This document shows, piece by piece, positions 1 to 8,859 of a stretch of 18,947 nucleotides of DNA. How positions within the stretch are numbered: the stretch's first letter is position 1; the number at the start of each line of letters is the position of its first letter. The position numbers and the translations under genes are program-made. The DNA comes from CAVQCX01 sp050050175. GTDB taxonomy: Bacteria > Pseudomonadota > Gammaproteobacteria > Chromatiales > Chromatiaceae. The notes beneath the pieces were generated by a model. It did not search any database. It was not told the origin of the DNA and was given only the letters and a program-made list of their open reading frames with translations. Location: contig JASFUT010000026.1 in the NCBI GenBank assembly GCA_050050175.1, forward strand, positions 1 through 18,947, read 5' to 3'.

Positions 1-2154
1 GCCGAAGTCGAATTCGTCGTCCTTGGTGTCGAACACGTTGCCCGCGTCCACGAATGCGCCGAGGCGCACGGACTTGCGCGCGAACTCGAACGGCGGCGGG
101 AAGTACAGCTCCAGGTTCCCCGCCACCTTGAGGTTGCCGCCGAAGGGGTCACCGTTGGAGTCCCTCGGCCCGAGCGTATAGTCGGAGAAGCCGCGCACGC
201 TGTTGCGTCCCCCGGCGAAGTAGTTCTCGAAGAACGGCAGGCGCTCGGTGTCGCTGTAGCCGTCGCCGTAGGCGATGTCCGCGTTGGCGGCGAGGGTGAA
301 ATCCTCGGTCAGCGGGAAGTACCGCCGGTGGCGGTAGGCCACCTTGTAGTAGGTGAGGTCGCTCCCGGGGATGGTCGCCTGGGCGCTGAGGGCCTGCACG
401 GCCCCGCTGCTCGGGAACACCGCGGTGTCGCGCGAGTCGTGGCCCCAGCTCACGCCCACCAGGAAATCGAGAAAGGAGTCGCCGTAGCGGTCCCGGAAGT
501 CGTCGATCTCGTTGGAGGCGTTGGTGCCGATGGTGAAGTCCGTGTGCTGGACGTTGAAGTTCAGGCCGATGCGGTTGAACTCGCTGATGGGGATGCCGAA
601 GTTCAGGCCGGCCACCGACGAGTCGGTGGCGTAGTTGGCGATGTCCAGCTCCTCCAGGTCGGAGGTCTGGAAGCGCAGCACGAAGCCCCGGCTGATGCCG
701 TCGATCGTGTAGTAGGGATTGACGTAGCCGAGCTGGTAGAGCGTCGCCGACTTGCTGTTGTTGAACGCGAAGCTCACCCGCTTGCCGGTCCCGAGGAAGT
801 TGTCCTGGGAGATGGAGGTGTTGAACACCACCCCCTGGGACTGGGAGAAGCCCAGACCCGCGAGCAGCTGCCCGGACGGCTTCTCGGTGACCTTGACGTC
901 GATATCGATCTGGTCGGTGGTGCCGGGCACGGCGGGGGTCTCCACGCTGACCTCCTCGAAGTAGCCCAGACGCTGGAGCCGCCGCTTGGACAGCTCCACC
1001 TTCTCGGTCGAGAACCAGGAGGACTCCATCTGCCGGAACTCGCGGCGCAGGACCTCGTCGCGGGTGCGGGTGTTGCCCCGCATGGTGATGCGGCGCACGT
1101 ACACCCGCTTGCCCGGATCGACGAAGAAGGTCAGGGCCACCTGGCGGTTCTCCTCGTCGATGTCCGGGATGCTGTTCACGTTCGCGAAGGCGTAGCCGTA
1201 GTCGCCGAGCAGCCGGTTGATGCGGTCCGCGCTCTCCACGGTCTTCTTGCGCGAGAACGGCTCGCCGCGGCTGATCTGGATCAGCGGGAAGAGCTCGTCC
1301 TCGGGCACCTCCAGGTCGCCGGCGATCTTGATGTCGCTGATGGTGTGGACCTCGCCCTCCGTGACGTTGATCGTGATATAGACGTCCTGCTTGTCCGGCG
1401 TGAGCGACACCTGCACGGAGTCGATCTGGAAGTTGATGAAGCCGCGGTTGAGGTAGTAGGAGCGCAGCGTCTCCAGATCGCCTGCGAGCTTCTGGCGGGA
1501 GTACTGGTTGCTCTTGGTGAACACCGAAAGCCAGTTGCCGGTGTCCAGGGAGAACTCGTCGAGCAGGTCGTCCTCGTCGAAGGCCTTGTTGCCCACGACG
1601 TTGATCTGCTTGATGCGCGCCGCCCGACCCTCGGTGATGTCGATGGCGATGCCCACGCGGTTTCGCTCCAGGGGGCTCACCGTGGTCTCGAGCTGCACGC
1701 CGTACTTGCCCAGGCCGAAGTACTGGCGCCTGAGCTCCTGCTCTATCCGGTCGAGCACCGAGCGGTTGAACACCCGCCCTTCGGCCAGCCCCTCGCCCTT
1801 GAGCGCCTGCAGGAGGGCGTCGGTCTTGATGCTCTTGTTGCCCTTGATGTCGATCTTGGCGATGGCCGGGCGCTCGTCGACGAACACCACCAGGACGTTG
1901 CCGTCGCGCTCCACGCGTACGTCGTCGAAGAAGCCCGTCTTGTAGACGGCACGGATCACGTCCTGGATCTCGCGGGGATCGATGGTGTCGCCGGTCTTGA
2001 CCGGGAGATAGTTGAAGACGGTTCCGGGCGAGATCCTCTGCAGGCCCTCGATACGGATGTCCTCGACGGTGAACGTCTCGGCCGTGGCGAGCAGCGGCGC
2101 CCAGAGTAGGACAGCGAGGACGATCACCCAGAGCGGTTTGAGTCGCGGATCCAT
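1..2154 (-). CDS. bamA: Outer membrane protein assembly factor BamA (C-terminus cut by the window edge)
   Basis: BamA is the Omp85 core of the BAM complex, which folds and inserts beta-barrel proteins into the outer membrane. From the ATG at 2154, 718 residues are visible and the frame is still open at position 1, so roughly the last 40-90 residues (final barrel strands) are missing. Residues 1-25 form a signal peptide with likely cleavage after ATA (23-25). By family architecture, five POTRA domains span about 26-425 and the barrel begins near 426. The Omp85 signature VRGF is visible at residues 653-656 (187-198), followed by a typical GGNLKVAGNLEL strand. Synteny with rseP on the upstream side supports the call. 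There is no strong Shine-Dalgarno sequence before the ATG, but this start places the signal peptide correctly. Family assignment is secure. Confidence 0.97.
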   Translation of the reverse strand, partial: MDPRLKPLWVIVLAVLLWAPLLATAETFTVEDIRIEGLQRISPGTVFNYLPVKTGDTIDPREIQDVIRAVYKTGFFDDVRVERDGNVLVVFVDERPAIAKIDIKGNKSIKTDALLQALKGEGLAEGRVFNRSVLDRIEQELRRQYFGLGKYGVQLETTVSPLERNRVGIAIDITEGRAARIKQINVVGNKAFDEDDLLDEFSLDTGNWLSVFTKSNQYSRQKLAGDLETLRSYYLNRGFINFQIDSVQVSLTPDKQDVYITINVTEGEVHTISDIKIAGDLEVPEDELFPLIQISRGEPFSRKKTVESADRINRLLGDYGYAFANVNSIPDIDEENRQVALTFFVDPGKRVYVRRITMRGNTRTRDEVLRREFRQMESSWFSTEKVELSKRRLQRLGYFEEVSVETPAVPGTTDQIDIDVKVTEKPSGQLLAGLGFSQSQGVVFNTSISQDNFLGTGKRVSFAFNNSKSATLYQLGYVNPYYTIDGISRGFVLRFQTSDLEELDIANYATDSSVAGLNFGIPISEFNRIGLNFNVQHTDFTIGTNASNEIDDFRDRYGDSFLDFLVGVSWGHDSRDTAVFPSSGAVQALSAQATIPGSDLTYYKVAYRHRRYFPLTEDFTLAANADIAYGDGYSDTERLPFFENYFAGGRNSVRGFSDYTLGPRDSNGDPFGGNLKVAGNLELYFPPPFEFARKSVRLGAFVDAGNVFDTKDDEFDFG

Positions 2155-2314
2155 GATTCTGCCGTCTTGTTGTCGAAGCGGAACGCCAACCGACGCCGGC
2201 GGAGGTGTCCGCACCGCGCCTTCCCTTGTGCAGGCCGCCGGCCCCGGGCGGCGCCCTCCGGCTCCGCCGGAGCGGACCCGCAAAGGCGGGCCTAGTATAA
2301 AGGAAGTCCGCGGC
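2155..2314 (-). promoter_or_regulatory. rseP-bamA intergenic region with candidate bamA promoter and GC-rich hairpins
   Basis: This 160-bp gap is the largest inside the minus-strand block below tsf. On the minus strand TATACT (2294-2299) is a 5/6 match to a -10 hexamer, but I see no good -35 at 16-18 bp, so the promoter is weakly supported. Downstream the leader can form CCCGC/GCGGG (2277-2281 with 2286-2290) and a perfect 7-bp stem CTCCGGC/GCCGGAG with a 3-nt loop (2256-2272). Neither hairpin is followed by a T-run in the transcript, so they look like leader structures or RNA-stabilising elements rather than an intrinsic terminator. Confidence 0.35.
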
Positions 2315-3685
2315 CTATCCCAACAAGCGGGACAGATCCACGTAGAAGGCCAGGACCATGAGCCCCAGCAGCAGCGCGATCCCGATCCGCTGGCCCTGCA
2401 CCTGGGCCTGCTCGGACAGGGGCGACCCCTTCACCCACTCGATCAGGTAGTACAGCAGGTGGCCGCCGTCGAGGACCGGGATGGGAAGAAGATTGAGCAC
2501 GCCCAGGCTGATGCTGACCAGCGCCAGGAACTTCAGGAAGTAGACGACACCGTAGCTCGCGGTCTTGCCGGCGGTCTGGGCGATGGAGATGGGGCCGCTC
2601 AGGTTCCTGACCGAGGCCTCACCCACGACCATCTTGCCGAGCATGCGCAGCATCAGGCCCGTCAGGTCCCAGCTCTTGCGCAGGGAGGCGCCGACCGCGT
2701 CCACCGGCCCCAGGCGGATCTCCGCCCGGTACTCGTCGATCAGGCCCTGGGGGATGTCCGCCGCCGCGCCGATGCGCCCCACCGTCTCACCGCCGCGCTC
2801 CACGGAGCCCACCTGCAGGGTGAAGTCCAGGGGCCGGCCGTCGCGCTCGACCACCAGCTCGATCGGGCGCCCGGGCCGCTCCTGGACGTACTCGACCCAG
2901 CCGGTCCAGTCGTCGACGGGCGTGCCGTCGGCGGAGACGATCCGGTCGCCCGCCTCCAGTCCGGCGCGGTCCGCCGGCTCGCCCGGGACGACCCGTCCGA
3001 TCACCGCCGGCACCTGGGGACGCTTGGGCGTGATGCCCAGGGCGCCGAGCAGGTCCCCGTCCACGTCCCCGGTCAGGCGGGCCAGGGCCGGACCGGGGAT
3101 CAGGCGCACCCGCTCCGTGCCCTCGCTGTTCCTCACCCGCACCGCCAGGGACCCCTCGTCCACGGACGCCGCCAGCAGGGCGTAGACCGCGGACTCCCAG
3201 GTCGGCGTCGGCTCGCCGCCCACCGCGAGCACCTCGTCGCCGGGGCGGAAGCCTGCCTCGGCCGCCGGCGTGCCCTGCTCCACAGCGCCCACCCAGGGGC
3301 GGGTGCCGGTGTCGCCGAGCACGTACACCGCCCAGAAGGCAATGATGGCGAAGATGAAGTTGAACACGGGTCCGGCCGCGACGATGGCGGTCCGCACGGA
3401 CAGGCGCTGGCGGTTGAACGCCCGGTGCGCCTCGGCGTCCGCCACCGGCGCCTCGCGCTCGTCGAGCATCTTGACGTAGCCACCCAGGGGAACGGCGGCC
3501 ACGACGAACTCGGTCCCGTCGCTGCCGATGCGCCGCCGCCACAGGGGCCGCCCGAAGCCCACCGAGAAGCGCAGGACCTTGACCCCGAGACGGCGGGCCA
3601 CCCAGAAGTGGCCGAACTCGTGGACCGTGACCAGCACGCCCAGGGCAACGATGAAGGCGGCTGCGGTGAAGAGAAATGAGCTCAT
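2315..3685 (-). CDS. rseP: Site-2 intramembrane zinc protease RseP
   Basis: RseP is an inner-membrane metalloprotease; in E. coli it cleaves anti-sigma factor RseA within the membrane during the sigma-E envelope stress response. The 456-residue product matches the family length (about 450). The zinc site HEFGH is at residues 22-26 in the first membrane segment, and the third ligand motif NLLPIPVLDGG is at 398-408 with Asp406. Two PDZ domains lie between, recognisable at about 131-200 (GTPAAEAGFRPGDEVLAVGG region) and 222-295 (GEPADRAGLEAGDRI region). The ATG at 3685 lies 8 nt after the dxr stop and has no obvious Shine-Dalgarno sequence, so translation is probably coupled to dxr. Its position between dxr and bamA is the usual gammaproteobacterial arrangement, linking envelope stress sensing to outer-membrane assembly. 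Confidence 0.96.
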   Translation of the reverse strand: MSSFLFTAAAFIVALGVLVTVHEFGHFWVARRLGVKVLRFSVGFGRPLWRRRIGSDGTEFVVAAVPLGGYVKMLDEREAPVADAEAHRAFNRQRLSVRTAIVAAGPVFNFIFAIIAFWAVYVLGDTGTRPWVGAVEQGTPAAEAGFRPGDEVLAVGGEPTPTWESAVYALLAASVDEGSLAVRVRNSEGTERVRLIPGPALARLTGDVDGDLLGALGITPKRPQVPAVIGRVVPGEPADRAGLEAGDRIVSADGTPVDDWTGWVEYVQERPGRPIELVVERDGRPLDFTLQVGSVERGGETVGRIGAAADIPQGLIDEYRAEIRLGPVDAVGASLRKSWDLTGLMLRMLGKMVVGEASVRNLSGPISIAQTAGKTASYGVVYFLKFLALVSISLGVLNLLPIPVLDGGHLLYYLIEWVKGSPLSEQAQVQGQRIGIALLLGLMVLAFYVDLSRLLG

Positions 3686-3693
3686 TGGCGTCG

Positions 3694-4872
3694 TCAGAAG
3701 CGCGTTTGGATGATCTCGCCGGCGACGGCCCGGGCCTCCCGGTCCGCGCCCATCACCGCCTCCAGGCTGTCGGCCGGCACGGGGCCGAGGCGCTCGAGCG
3801 TCTCCGCGATGACCGCGGCGATGGCGGCGAAGCCCAGACGCCCCTCCAGAAAGGATTGGACCGCGACTTCGTTGGCGGCGTTCAACACGGCGGGGCTGGT
3901 CCCGCCGCGGGCGATGGCCTCGTAGGCGAGCCCGAGGCAGGGGAAGCGGTCCCGGTCCGGGGGCTCGAAGTCCAGGTGCGCCACGGCGAACAGGTCCAGG
4001 CTGTCCACCCCCGAGTCCATGCGCTCGGGCCAGGCCAGGGCGTGGGCGATGGGCGTGCGCATGTCCGGGTTGCCCAGCTGGGCCAGCACCGACCCGTCCG
4101 CGTACTCCACCATCGAGTGGATGACGCTCTGAGGGTGCAGCACGACCTCGACCCGGTCCGGGGCGGTGTCGAACAGCCAGCAGGCCTCGATCACCTCCAG
4201 GCCCTTGTTCATCATGGTCGCCGAGTCGACTGAGATCTTCCGCCCCATGTCCCAGTTGGGGTGGGCGCAGGCCTGCTCCGGGGTCACGTCGGCCAGGCGC
4301 TCGAGCGGCAGGGTGCGGAACGGCCCCCCGGAGGCGGTGAGCAGGATGCGGCGTACACCCGCCGCCTCGAGGCCGCCGTCGAGCCGGGGCGGCATGCACT
4401 GGAACACCGCGTTGTGCTCGCTGTCGATGGGCAGGATGCGGGCCCCGTTGCGCTCGGCCTCTTCCATGAACAGGCGCCCGGAGATCACCAGCGCCTCCTT
4501 GTTCGCCAGCAGCAGCCGCTTGCCCGCCCTCACCGCGGCCAGGGCGGGGAGCAGCCCCGCGGCGCCGACGATGGCGGCCATGACGTAGTCCACCTCGGCG
4601 AGCCCGGCCACCTGCTCCAGGGCGGCCTTGCCGGCCAGGACCCGGGTCTGCGGCAGGGCGCGGCGCAGGCGCGCCTCGAGCTCCGCCGCCCGCGAGGCGT
4701 CCGCCATCACCGCGTAGCGGGGCCGATGGGCGAGACACTGGCGGTGGAGGCCCTCCACGTCCCGGTTCGCCGAGAGCGCGATCACCCGGAAGCGCCCCGC
4801 GTGGCGCTCGACCACGTCCAGGGTGCTCAGGCCGATGGACCCGGTGGAGCCCAGGACGGCGAGTCCGATCAT
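3694..4872 (-). CDS. dxr: 1-deoxy-D-xylulose 5-phosphate reductoisomerase
   Basis: Dxr (IspC) converts DXP to 2-C-methyl-D-erythritol 4-phosphate with NADPH, the first committed step of the MEP isoprenoid pathway in the cytoplasm. The 392-residue product is close to the E. coli enzyme (398). The dinucleotide loop GSTGSIG is at residues 8-14, LANKEAL at about 122-128, and the metal/substrate motif DSEHNAVFQ begins at Asp150 with Glu152, the same numbering as E. coli. A second conserved block, NWDMGRKISVDSATMMNKG, follows with the expected Asn/Lys residues. The ATG start overlaps the cdsA stop by 4 nt (ATGA), so the two are translationally coupled. Its product feeds isoprenoid precursors to UppS, encoded two genes upstream. 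Confidence 0.97.
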   Translation of the reverse strand: MIGLAVLGSTGSIGLSTLDVVERHAGRFRVIALSANRDVEGLHRQCLAHRPRYAVMADASRAAELEARLRRALPQTRVLAGKAALEQVAGLAEVDYVMAAIVGAAGLLPALAAVRAGKRLLLANKEALVISGRLFMEEAERNGARILPIDSEHNAVFQCMPPRLDGGLEAAGVRRILLTASGGPFRTLPLERLADVTPEQACAHPNWDMGRKISVDSATMMNKGLEVIEACWLFDTAPDRVEVVLHPQSVIHSMVEYADGSVLAQLGNPDMRTPIAHALAWPERMDSGVDSLDLFAVAHLDFEPPDRDRFPCLGLAYEAIARGGTSPAVLNAANEVAVQSFLEGRLGFAAIAAVIAETLERLGPVPADSLEAVMGADREARAVAGEIIQTRF

Positions 4873-5696
4873 CCCGGCGGCCCCGCGAGCAGCCAGCCCA
4901 GGGTGAACACAGGGGCCGCCGCCGTGAGGCTGTCTATCCGGTCGAGGACGCCGCCGTGGCCGGGCAGGAGCCGGCCGCTGTCCTTGACCCCGCAGCGGCG
5001 CTTCATGAGGCTCTCGAACAGGTCGCCCACCACCGAGGCGAGGGTGGCCGCCCAGCACAGGGCCAGCGCCATCCAGGGGGCGAGCCGGGCGTCCGGCGCC
5101 CACCACACGAGCAGGCCGGCGCACAGCGCGGACCCCGCCAGGGCGCCGTAGAGCCCGGCCCAGGTCTTTCCCGGGCTGAGCGAGGGGGCGAGCCTGGCCC
5201 TGCCCCAGCGGCGCCCGGCGAAGAAGGCCGCGCTGTCGCTGACCCAGATGGTGAACAGCAGGAACAGGACCAGCGCCGGTCCGGCAGGCTCGCTGGCGTG
5301 CAGCACCACGAAGGCGGCCCAGGCGGGCACCAGGACCGGAAAGGCGGCCAGGCCCTGGAGCAGATCCGGTTCCCGGCCCCCGGGCCGGGCGACCCGAATG
5401 CGGGTCAGGGCCAGGGCGATCAGGACCCACCAGAGCAGGGCCCCGGCGAACAGCCAGAGCCCGTGGGACGGGGGCCGCACCAGCAGCAGCACCCCCCACA
5501 TGGCGGCCCCCACCGCGGCCAGGTGCAGGGCCTTGAGCCAGAGCGGGCCGAGACCGCAGAGGCGCTCCCACTCCAGTGCCGCCAGCAGGACCACGGCCCC
5601 GAACAGGAGGGCCAGGTACGGCGTGGGCAGGAGGAGCACGGCGCCGACGACCAGCGGCGCGAGCAGCACGGCGGTGAGGATACGTTGATCTAGCAC
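4869..5696 (-). CDS. cdsA: Phosphatidate cytidylyltransferase (CDP-diglyceride synthase)
   Basis: CdsA makes CDP-diacylglycerol from phosphatidic acid and CTP, the branch point of phospholipid synthesis, in the inner membrane. The 275-residue sequence is strongly hydrophobic with about seven or eight membrane segments beginning at residue 6. The CDS family signature is intact near the C-terminus (residues 229-255): SLMKRRCGVKDSG, then LLPGHGGVLDRIDS, with the metal-binding Asp residues. The start is taken as GTG at 5696, 15 nt after the uppS stop; its Shine-Dalgarno sequence is weak, so the start is slightly uncertain, but it places the first membrane helix immediately after a short polar N-terminus as in relatives. 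Confidence 0.95.
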   Translation of the reverse strand: MLDQRILTAVLLAPLVVGAVLLLPTPYLALLFGAVVLLAALEWERLCGLGPLWLKALHLAAVGAAMWGVLLLVRPPSHGLWLFAGALLWWVLIALALTRIRVARPGGREPDLLQGLAAFPVLVPAWAAFVVLHASEPAGPALVLFLLFTIWVSDSAAFFAGRRWGRARLAPSLSPGKTWAGLYGALAGSALCAGLLVWWAPDARLAPWMALALCWAATLASVVGDLFESLMKRRCGVKDSGRLLPGHGGVLDRIDSLTAAAPVFTLGWLLAGPPG

Positions 5697-5711
5697 GCCG
5701 CCCGCCGTCGC

Positions 5712-6461
5712 TCAGCCTTCGGCCGAGCCCTTTGCCGGCCCCTCGATCTGATCGCCCGTGCGGCCGAAGCGCCGCTGGCGCCCGGCGAAGTCGGACAGGG
5801 CGGCCGCCAGCTCCGCCTCGCCGAAGTCGGGCCACAGGCAGTCGGTGAAGTAGAGCTCGGCGTAGGCCGCCTGCCAGAGCACGAAGTTGCTGAGCCGCCG
5901 CTCGCCGCCGGTGCGGATGAAGAGGTCGGGATCGGGCAGGTCGGCGAAGGACAGCTCGTCCGCGAGCGCGGCGTCGTCGATCGCCTCCGGGCGCAGGTCG
6001 CCCGCCAGCACGCGCACGGCCAGGCGGCGCGCGGCCTGGGTGATGTCCCAGCGTCCCCCGTAGTTGGCCGCGATCTGGAGGACCAGGCCGTCGTTGCCCC
6101 CGGTCAGGGCCTCGGCCTCGGCGATGCGGGTGCGCAGCTTCTCGGGAAATGCCGAGCGGTCCCCCACCACCCGGAGGCGGACGTGGTTGGCGTTGAGCCT
6201 GCGGACCTCGCGGTGCAGGGCGGTCATGAACAGCTCCATGAGCAGGCTCACCTCCTGCTTGGGCCGCTGCCAGTTCTCGCTGCTGAAGGCGAACAGGGTC
6301 AGGACCTCGACGCCGAGGCGGGCGCACTGCTCCACGGACATGCGCACCGCCTCCACGCCCGCGCGGTGCCCGGCGTGCCGCGGCAGGTGGCGCCGCTTCG
6401 CCCACCGGCCGTTGCCGTCCATGATGATCGCGACGTGCCGGGGCAGGCGGCGCGGGTCCAT
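5712..6461 (-). CDS. uppS: Undecaprenyl diphosphate synthase (cis-prenyltransferase)
   Basis: UppS (IspU) condenses isopentenyl diphosphate units onto farnesyl diphosphate in cis to give C55 undecaprenyl diphosphate, the lipid carrier for peptidoglycan and O-antigen. From the chosen ATG the product has 249 residues, close to the E. coli length. Family blocks are clear: HVAIIMDGNGRWAKRR (residues 9-24, catalytic Asp15), LTLFAFSSENWQRP, NYGGRWDI, and the C-terminal RTGGERRLSNFVLWQ with YTEL-like AELYFTDCLWPDF. ATG 6461 is preceded by GGAG at a 6-nt spacing. An in-frame GTG at 6500 (262 residues, 20 nt after frr) preceded by a G-run is the alternative start. The last ~15 residues are a low-complexity tail. 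Confidence 0.95.
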   Translation of the reverse strand: MDPRRLPRHVAIIMDGNGRWAKRRHLPRHAGHRAGVEAVRMSVEQCARLGVEVLTLFAFSSENWQRPKQEVSLLMELFMTALHREVRRLNANHVRLRVVGDRSAFPEKLRTRIAEAEALTGGNDGLVLQIAANYGGRWDITQAARRLAVRVLAGDLRPEAIDDAALADELSFADLPDPDLFIRTGGERRLSNFVLWQAAYAELYFTDCLWPDFGEAELAAALSDFAGRQRRFGRTGDQIEGPAKGSAEG

Positions 6462-6520
6462 CGCCTGCTCCGTCCGGTCGCTGAGGTTATCCCCGGGCAC
6501 TCATCCCCCCGCCGGCGGAC

Positions 6521-7078
6521 TCATACCGCCATCAGGTCCTTTTCCTTCCCCTCGAGGATGGTGTCGACCTCCTTGATGTGCTGGTCGGTGACCTTCTGGA
6601 TGATCTCCTGGCCGCGTCGCTCGTCGTCCTCGGAGATCAGCTTCTCCTTGACCAGGGCCTTGAGGTCGTTGTTGGCGTCGCGGCGGATGTTGCGCACCGC
6701 CACGCGGGCCTGCTCCGCCTCCTGGCGCACCACGCGGATCAGGTCCTTGCGCCGCTCCTCGGTCAGCGCCGGCATGGGCACCCGGATCACGGTGCCGGCG
6801 GTGTTGGGATTGAGGCCGAGGTCGGACTCCATGATCGCCTTCTCCACCGGCTTGACCATGGTCTGCTCCCAGGGCTGGATGGTCAGGGTGCGGGCGTCCT
6901 CGGTGTTGACGCTGGCCACCTGGCTCAGGGGCACGTCGGACCCGTAGTAGGGAACCCGGATGTGGTCCAGCAGACTGGGGTGGGCCCGGCCCGTGCGGAT
7001 CTTGGCCATCTCCTGGACCAGGGACTCGACCGTCTTGCCCATGCGCTCGGTGGCGTCCTTCTTGATGTCATCGATCAT
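6521..7078 (-). CDS. frr: Ribosome recycling factor
   Basis: RRF works with EF-G to split post-termination ribosomes. The 185-residue product has exactly the family length and aligns end to end by eye, from MIDDIKKDATERMGKTVESL through KIRTGRAHPSLLD, the IQPWEQTMVKPVEKAI block and NPNTAGTVIRVPMPALTEERR to the charged helical KEVDTILEGKEKDLM C-terminus. The helices fit the three-helix-bundle domain I with the beta/alpha domain II inserted. The ATG overlaps the pyrH stop by 4 nt (ATGA), so expression is coupled to pyrH. It lies 59 nt (ATG) or 20 nt (GTG) ahead of the two candidate uppS starts. Confidence 0.98.
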   Translation of the reverse strand: MIDDIKKDATERMGKTVESLVQEMAKIRTGRAHPSLLDHIRVPYYGSDVPLSQVASVNTEDARTLTIQPWEQTMVKPVEKAIMESDLGLNPNTAGTVIRVPMPALTEERRKDLIRVVRQEAEQARVAVRNIRRDANNDLKALVKEKLISEDDERRGQEIIQKVTDQHIKEVDTILEGKEKDLMAV

Positions 7079-7833
7079 CTTCTGTCACCGCTTTCCACGA
7101 GAGAACCGACCTCCTCGCCCTGAAGCAGGCGCAGCATCGCCCCGGGCTGGTTGATGTTCATCACCCGAAGGGGCAGACCCTGGTCCCGGCAGAGCACCAC
7201 CGCCGTCGCATCCATCACCCGCAGATCCTGCGAGAGGACATCGGCGTAGCTCAGCCGGGGGTAGAACACCGCGTCGCTGACCTTCATCGGGTCGGCCGAG
7301 TAGACGCCGTTGACCTTGGTGGCCTTGATCAGCAGATCCGCGCCGATCTCCACGGCCCGCAGGCTCGCGGCGGAGTCCGTGGTGAAGAAGGGATTGCCCG
7401 TACCGGCGACCAGTATGACCACGCGCCCCTTCTCGAGGTGCCTGATGGCACGGCGCCGGATGTAGTCCTCGCACACCTGATTGATCTTGAGCGCCGACAT
7501 CACGCGGGCGCTCACTCCGACCCGCTCCAGCGCATCCTGCATCGCCAGCCCGTTCATCACGGTGGCCAGCATGCCCATGTGGTCGCCCACCACGCGGTCC
7601 ATCCCCGCCTCGGCGAGGCCCGCGCCGCGGAAGATGTTGCCGCCGCCGATCACCAGCCCGATCTGGACGCCCGCCCGATGGATGTCGCGGACCTCCTCGG
7701 CGAGCCGGGCGATCACGGGGGGGTCGATCCCGTAGTCGGCCTCGCCCATCAGGGCCTCGCCGCTGAGCTTCAGCACGACCCGCCGGAAACGCACCGCGGC
7801 CGGGGCGTCCCCCGGCCCGGCCGCGGCCTCCAC
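7075..7833 (-). CDS. pyrH: UMP kinase
   Basis: PyrH phosphorylates UMP to UDP, committing pyrimidine nucleotides to UTP/CTP; it is a cytoplasmic hexamer of the amino-acid-kinase fold. Diagnostic blocks are VVLKLSGEALMG, the glycine-rich GLVIGGGNIFRG, DHMGMLATVMNGLAMQDAL, VAGTGNPFFTTDSAASLRA and the C-terminal MDATAVVLCRDQGLPLRVMN. The start is uncertain. GTG at 7833 (252 residues, 22 nt after tsf) gives a slightly long N-terminus and has GGAG only 3 nt away. Alternatives are GTG at 7866, overlapping the tsf stop (263 residues), and GTG at 7794 (239 residues, nearest the E. coli length of 241). All share the catalytic core. There is no ATG near the expected start. Confidence 0.95.
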   Translation of the reverse strand: MEAAAGPGDAPAAVRFRRVVLKLSGEALMGEADYGIDPPVIARLAEEVRDIHRAGVQIGLVIGGGNIFRGAGLAEAGMDRVVGDHMGMLATVMNGLAMQDALERVGVSARVMSALKINQVCEDYIRRRAIRHLEKGRVVILVAGTGNPFFTTDSAASLRAVEIGADLLIKATKVNGVYSADPMKVSDAVFYPRLSYADVLSQDLRVMDATAVVLCRDQGLPLRVMNINQPGAMLRLLQGEEVGSLVESGDRR

Positions 7834-7855
7834 CTGCTCCGAGGTATGGGGGCCG

Positions 7856-8743
<888 letters not shown>

Positions 8744-8784
8744 GGATCTTTGTACCTCTTTGAAACCGAATGCTGAATCAGGAA

Positions 8785-8828
8785 ACGCATGCCCCTGCAC
8801 GGCGCTCGGCACCGTGCAGGGGCTGCGT
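8785..8828 (-). terminator. Hairpin between rpsB and tsf (possible attenuator or processing site)
   Basis: A perfect 12-bp stem GCCCCTGCACGG (8791-8802) pairs with CCGTGCAGGGGC (8812-8823) around a 9-nt loop. A further 5 bp (ACGCA 8785-8789 with TGCGT 8824-8828) extends it past a single bulged T. In the rpsB-tsf transcript it is followed only by TTTCC, not a real U-tract, so complete intrinsic termination is unlikely. Partial attenuation, RNase processing or 3'-end stabilisation of an rpsB-only transcript are the plausible roles. Confidence 0.5.
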
Positions 8829-8859
8829 CGGGATTGTGCGTTCTTGCGCGCGGAAGGCC

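Noticed and set aside
328..2109. 593-codon open frame on the plus strand antisense to bamA
   Set aside because: It lies wholly opposite a complete, motif-rich bamA and its translation is low-complexity Val/Ala/Gly/Leu/His-rich, as produced by the complement of GC-rich codons.
2290..2316. Sigma-E type bamA promoter (GGACTT on the minus strand)
   Set aside because: The -35 lacks one base of GGAACTT and no TCxxA-like -10 occurs at the right spacing.
2012..3679. 555-codon open frame on the plus strand antisense to the bamA start and rseP
   Set aside because: It is rich in Gly, Gln, His and Pro with no domain, and lies opposite rseP, which has all its catalytic motifs.
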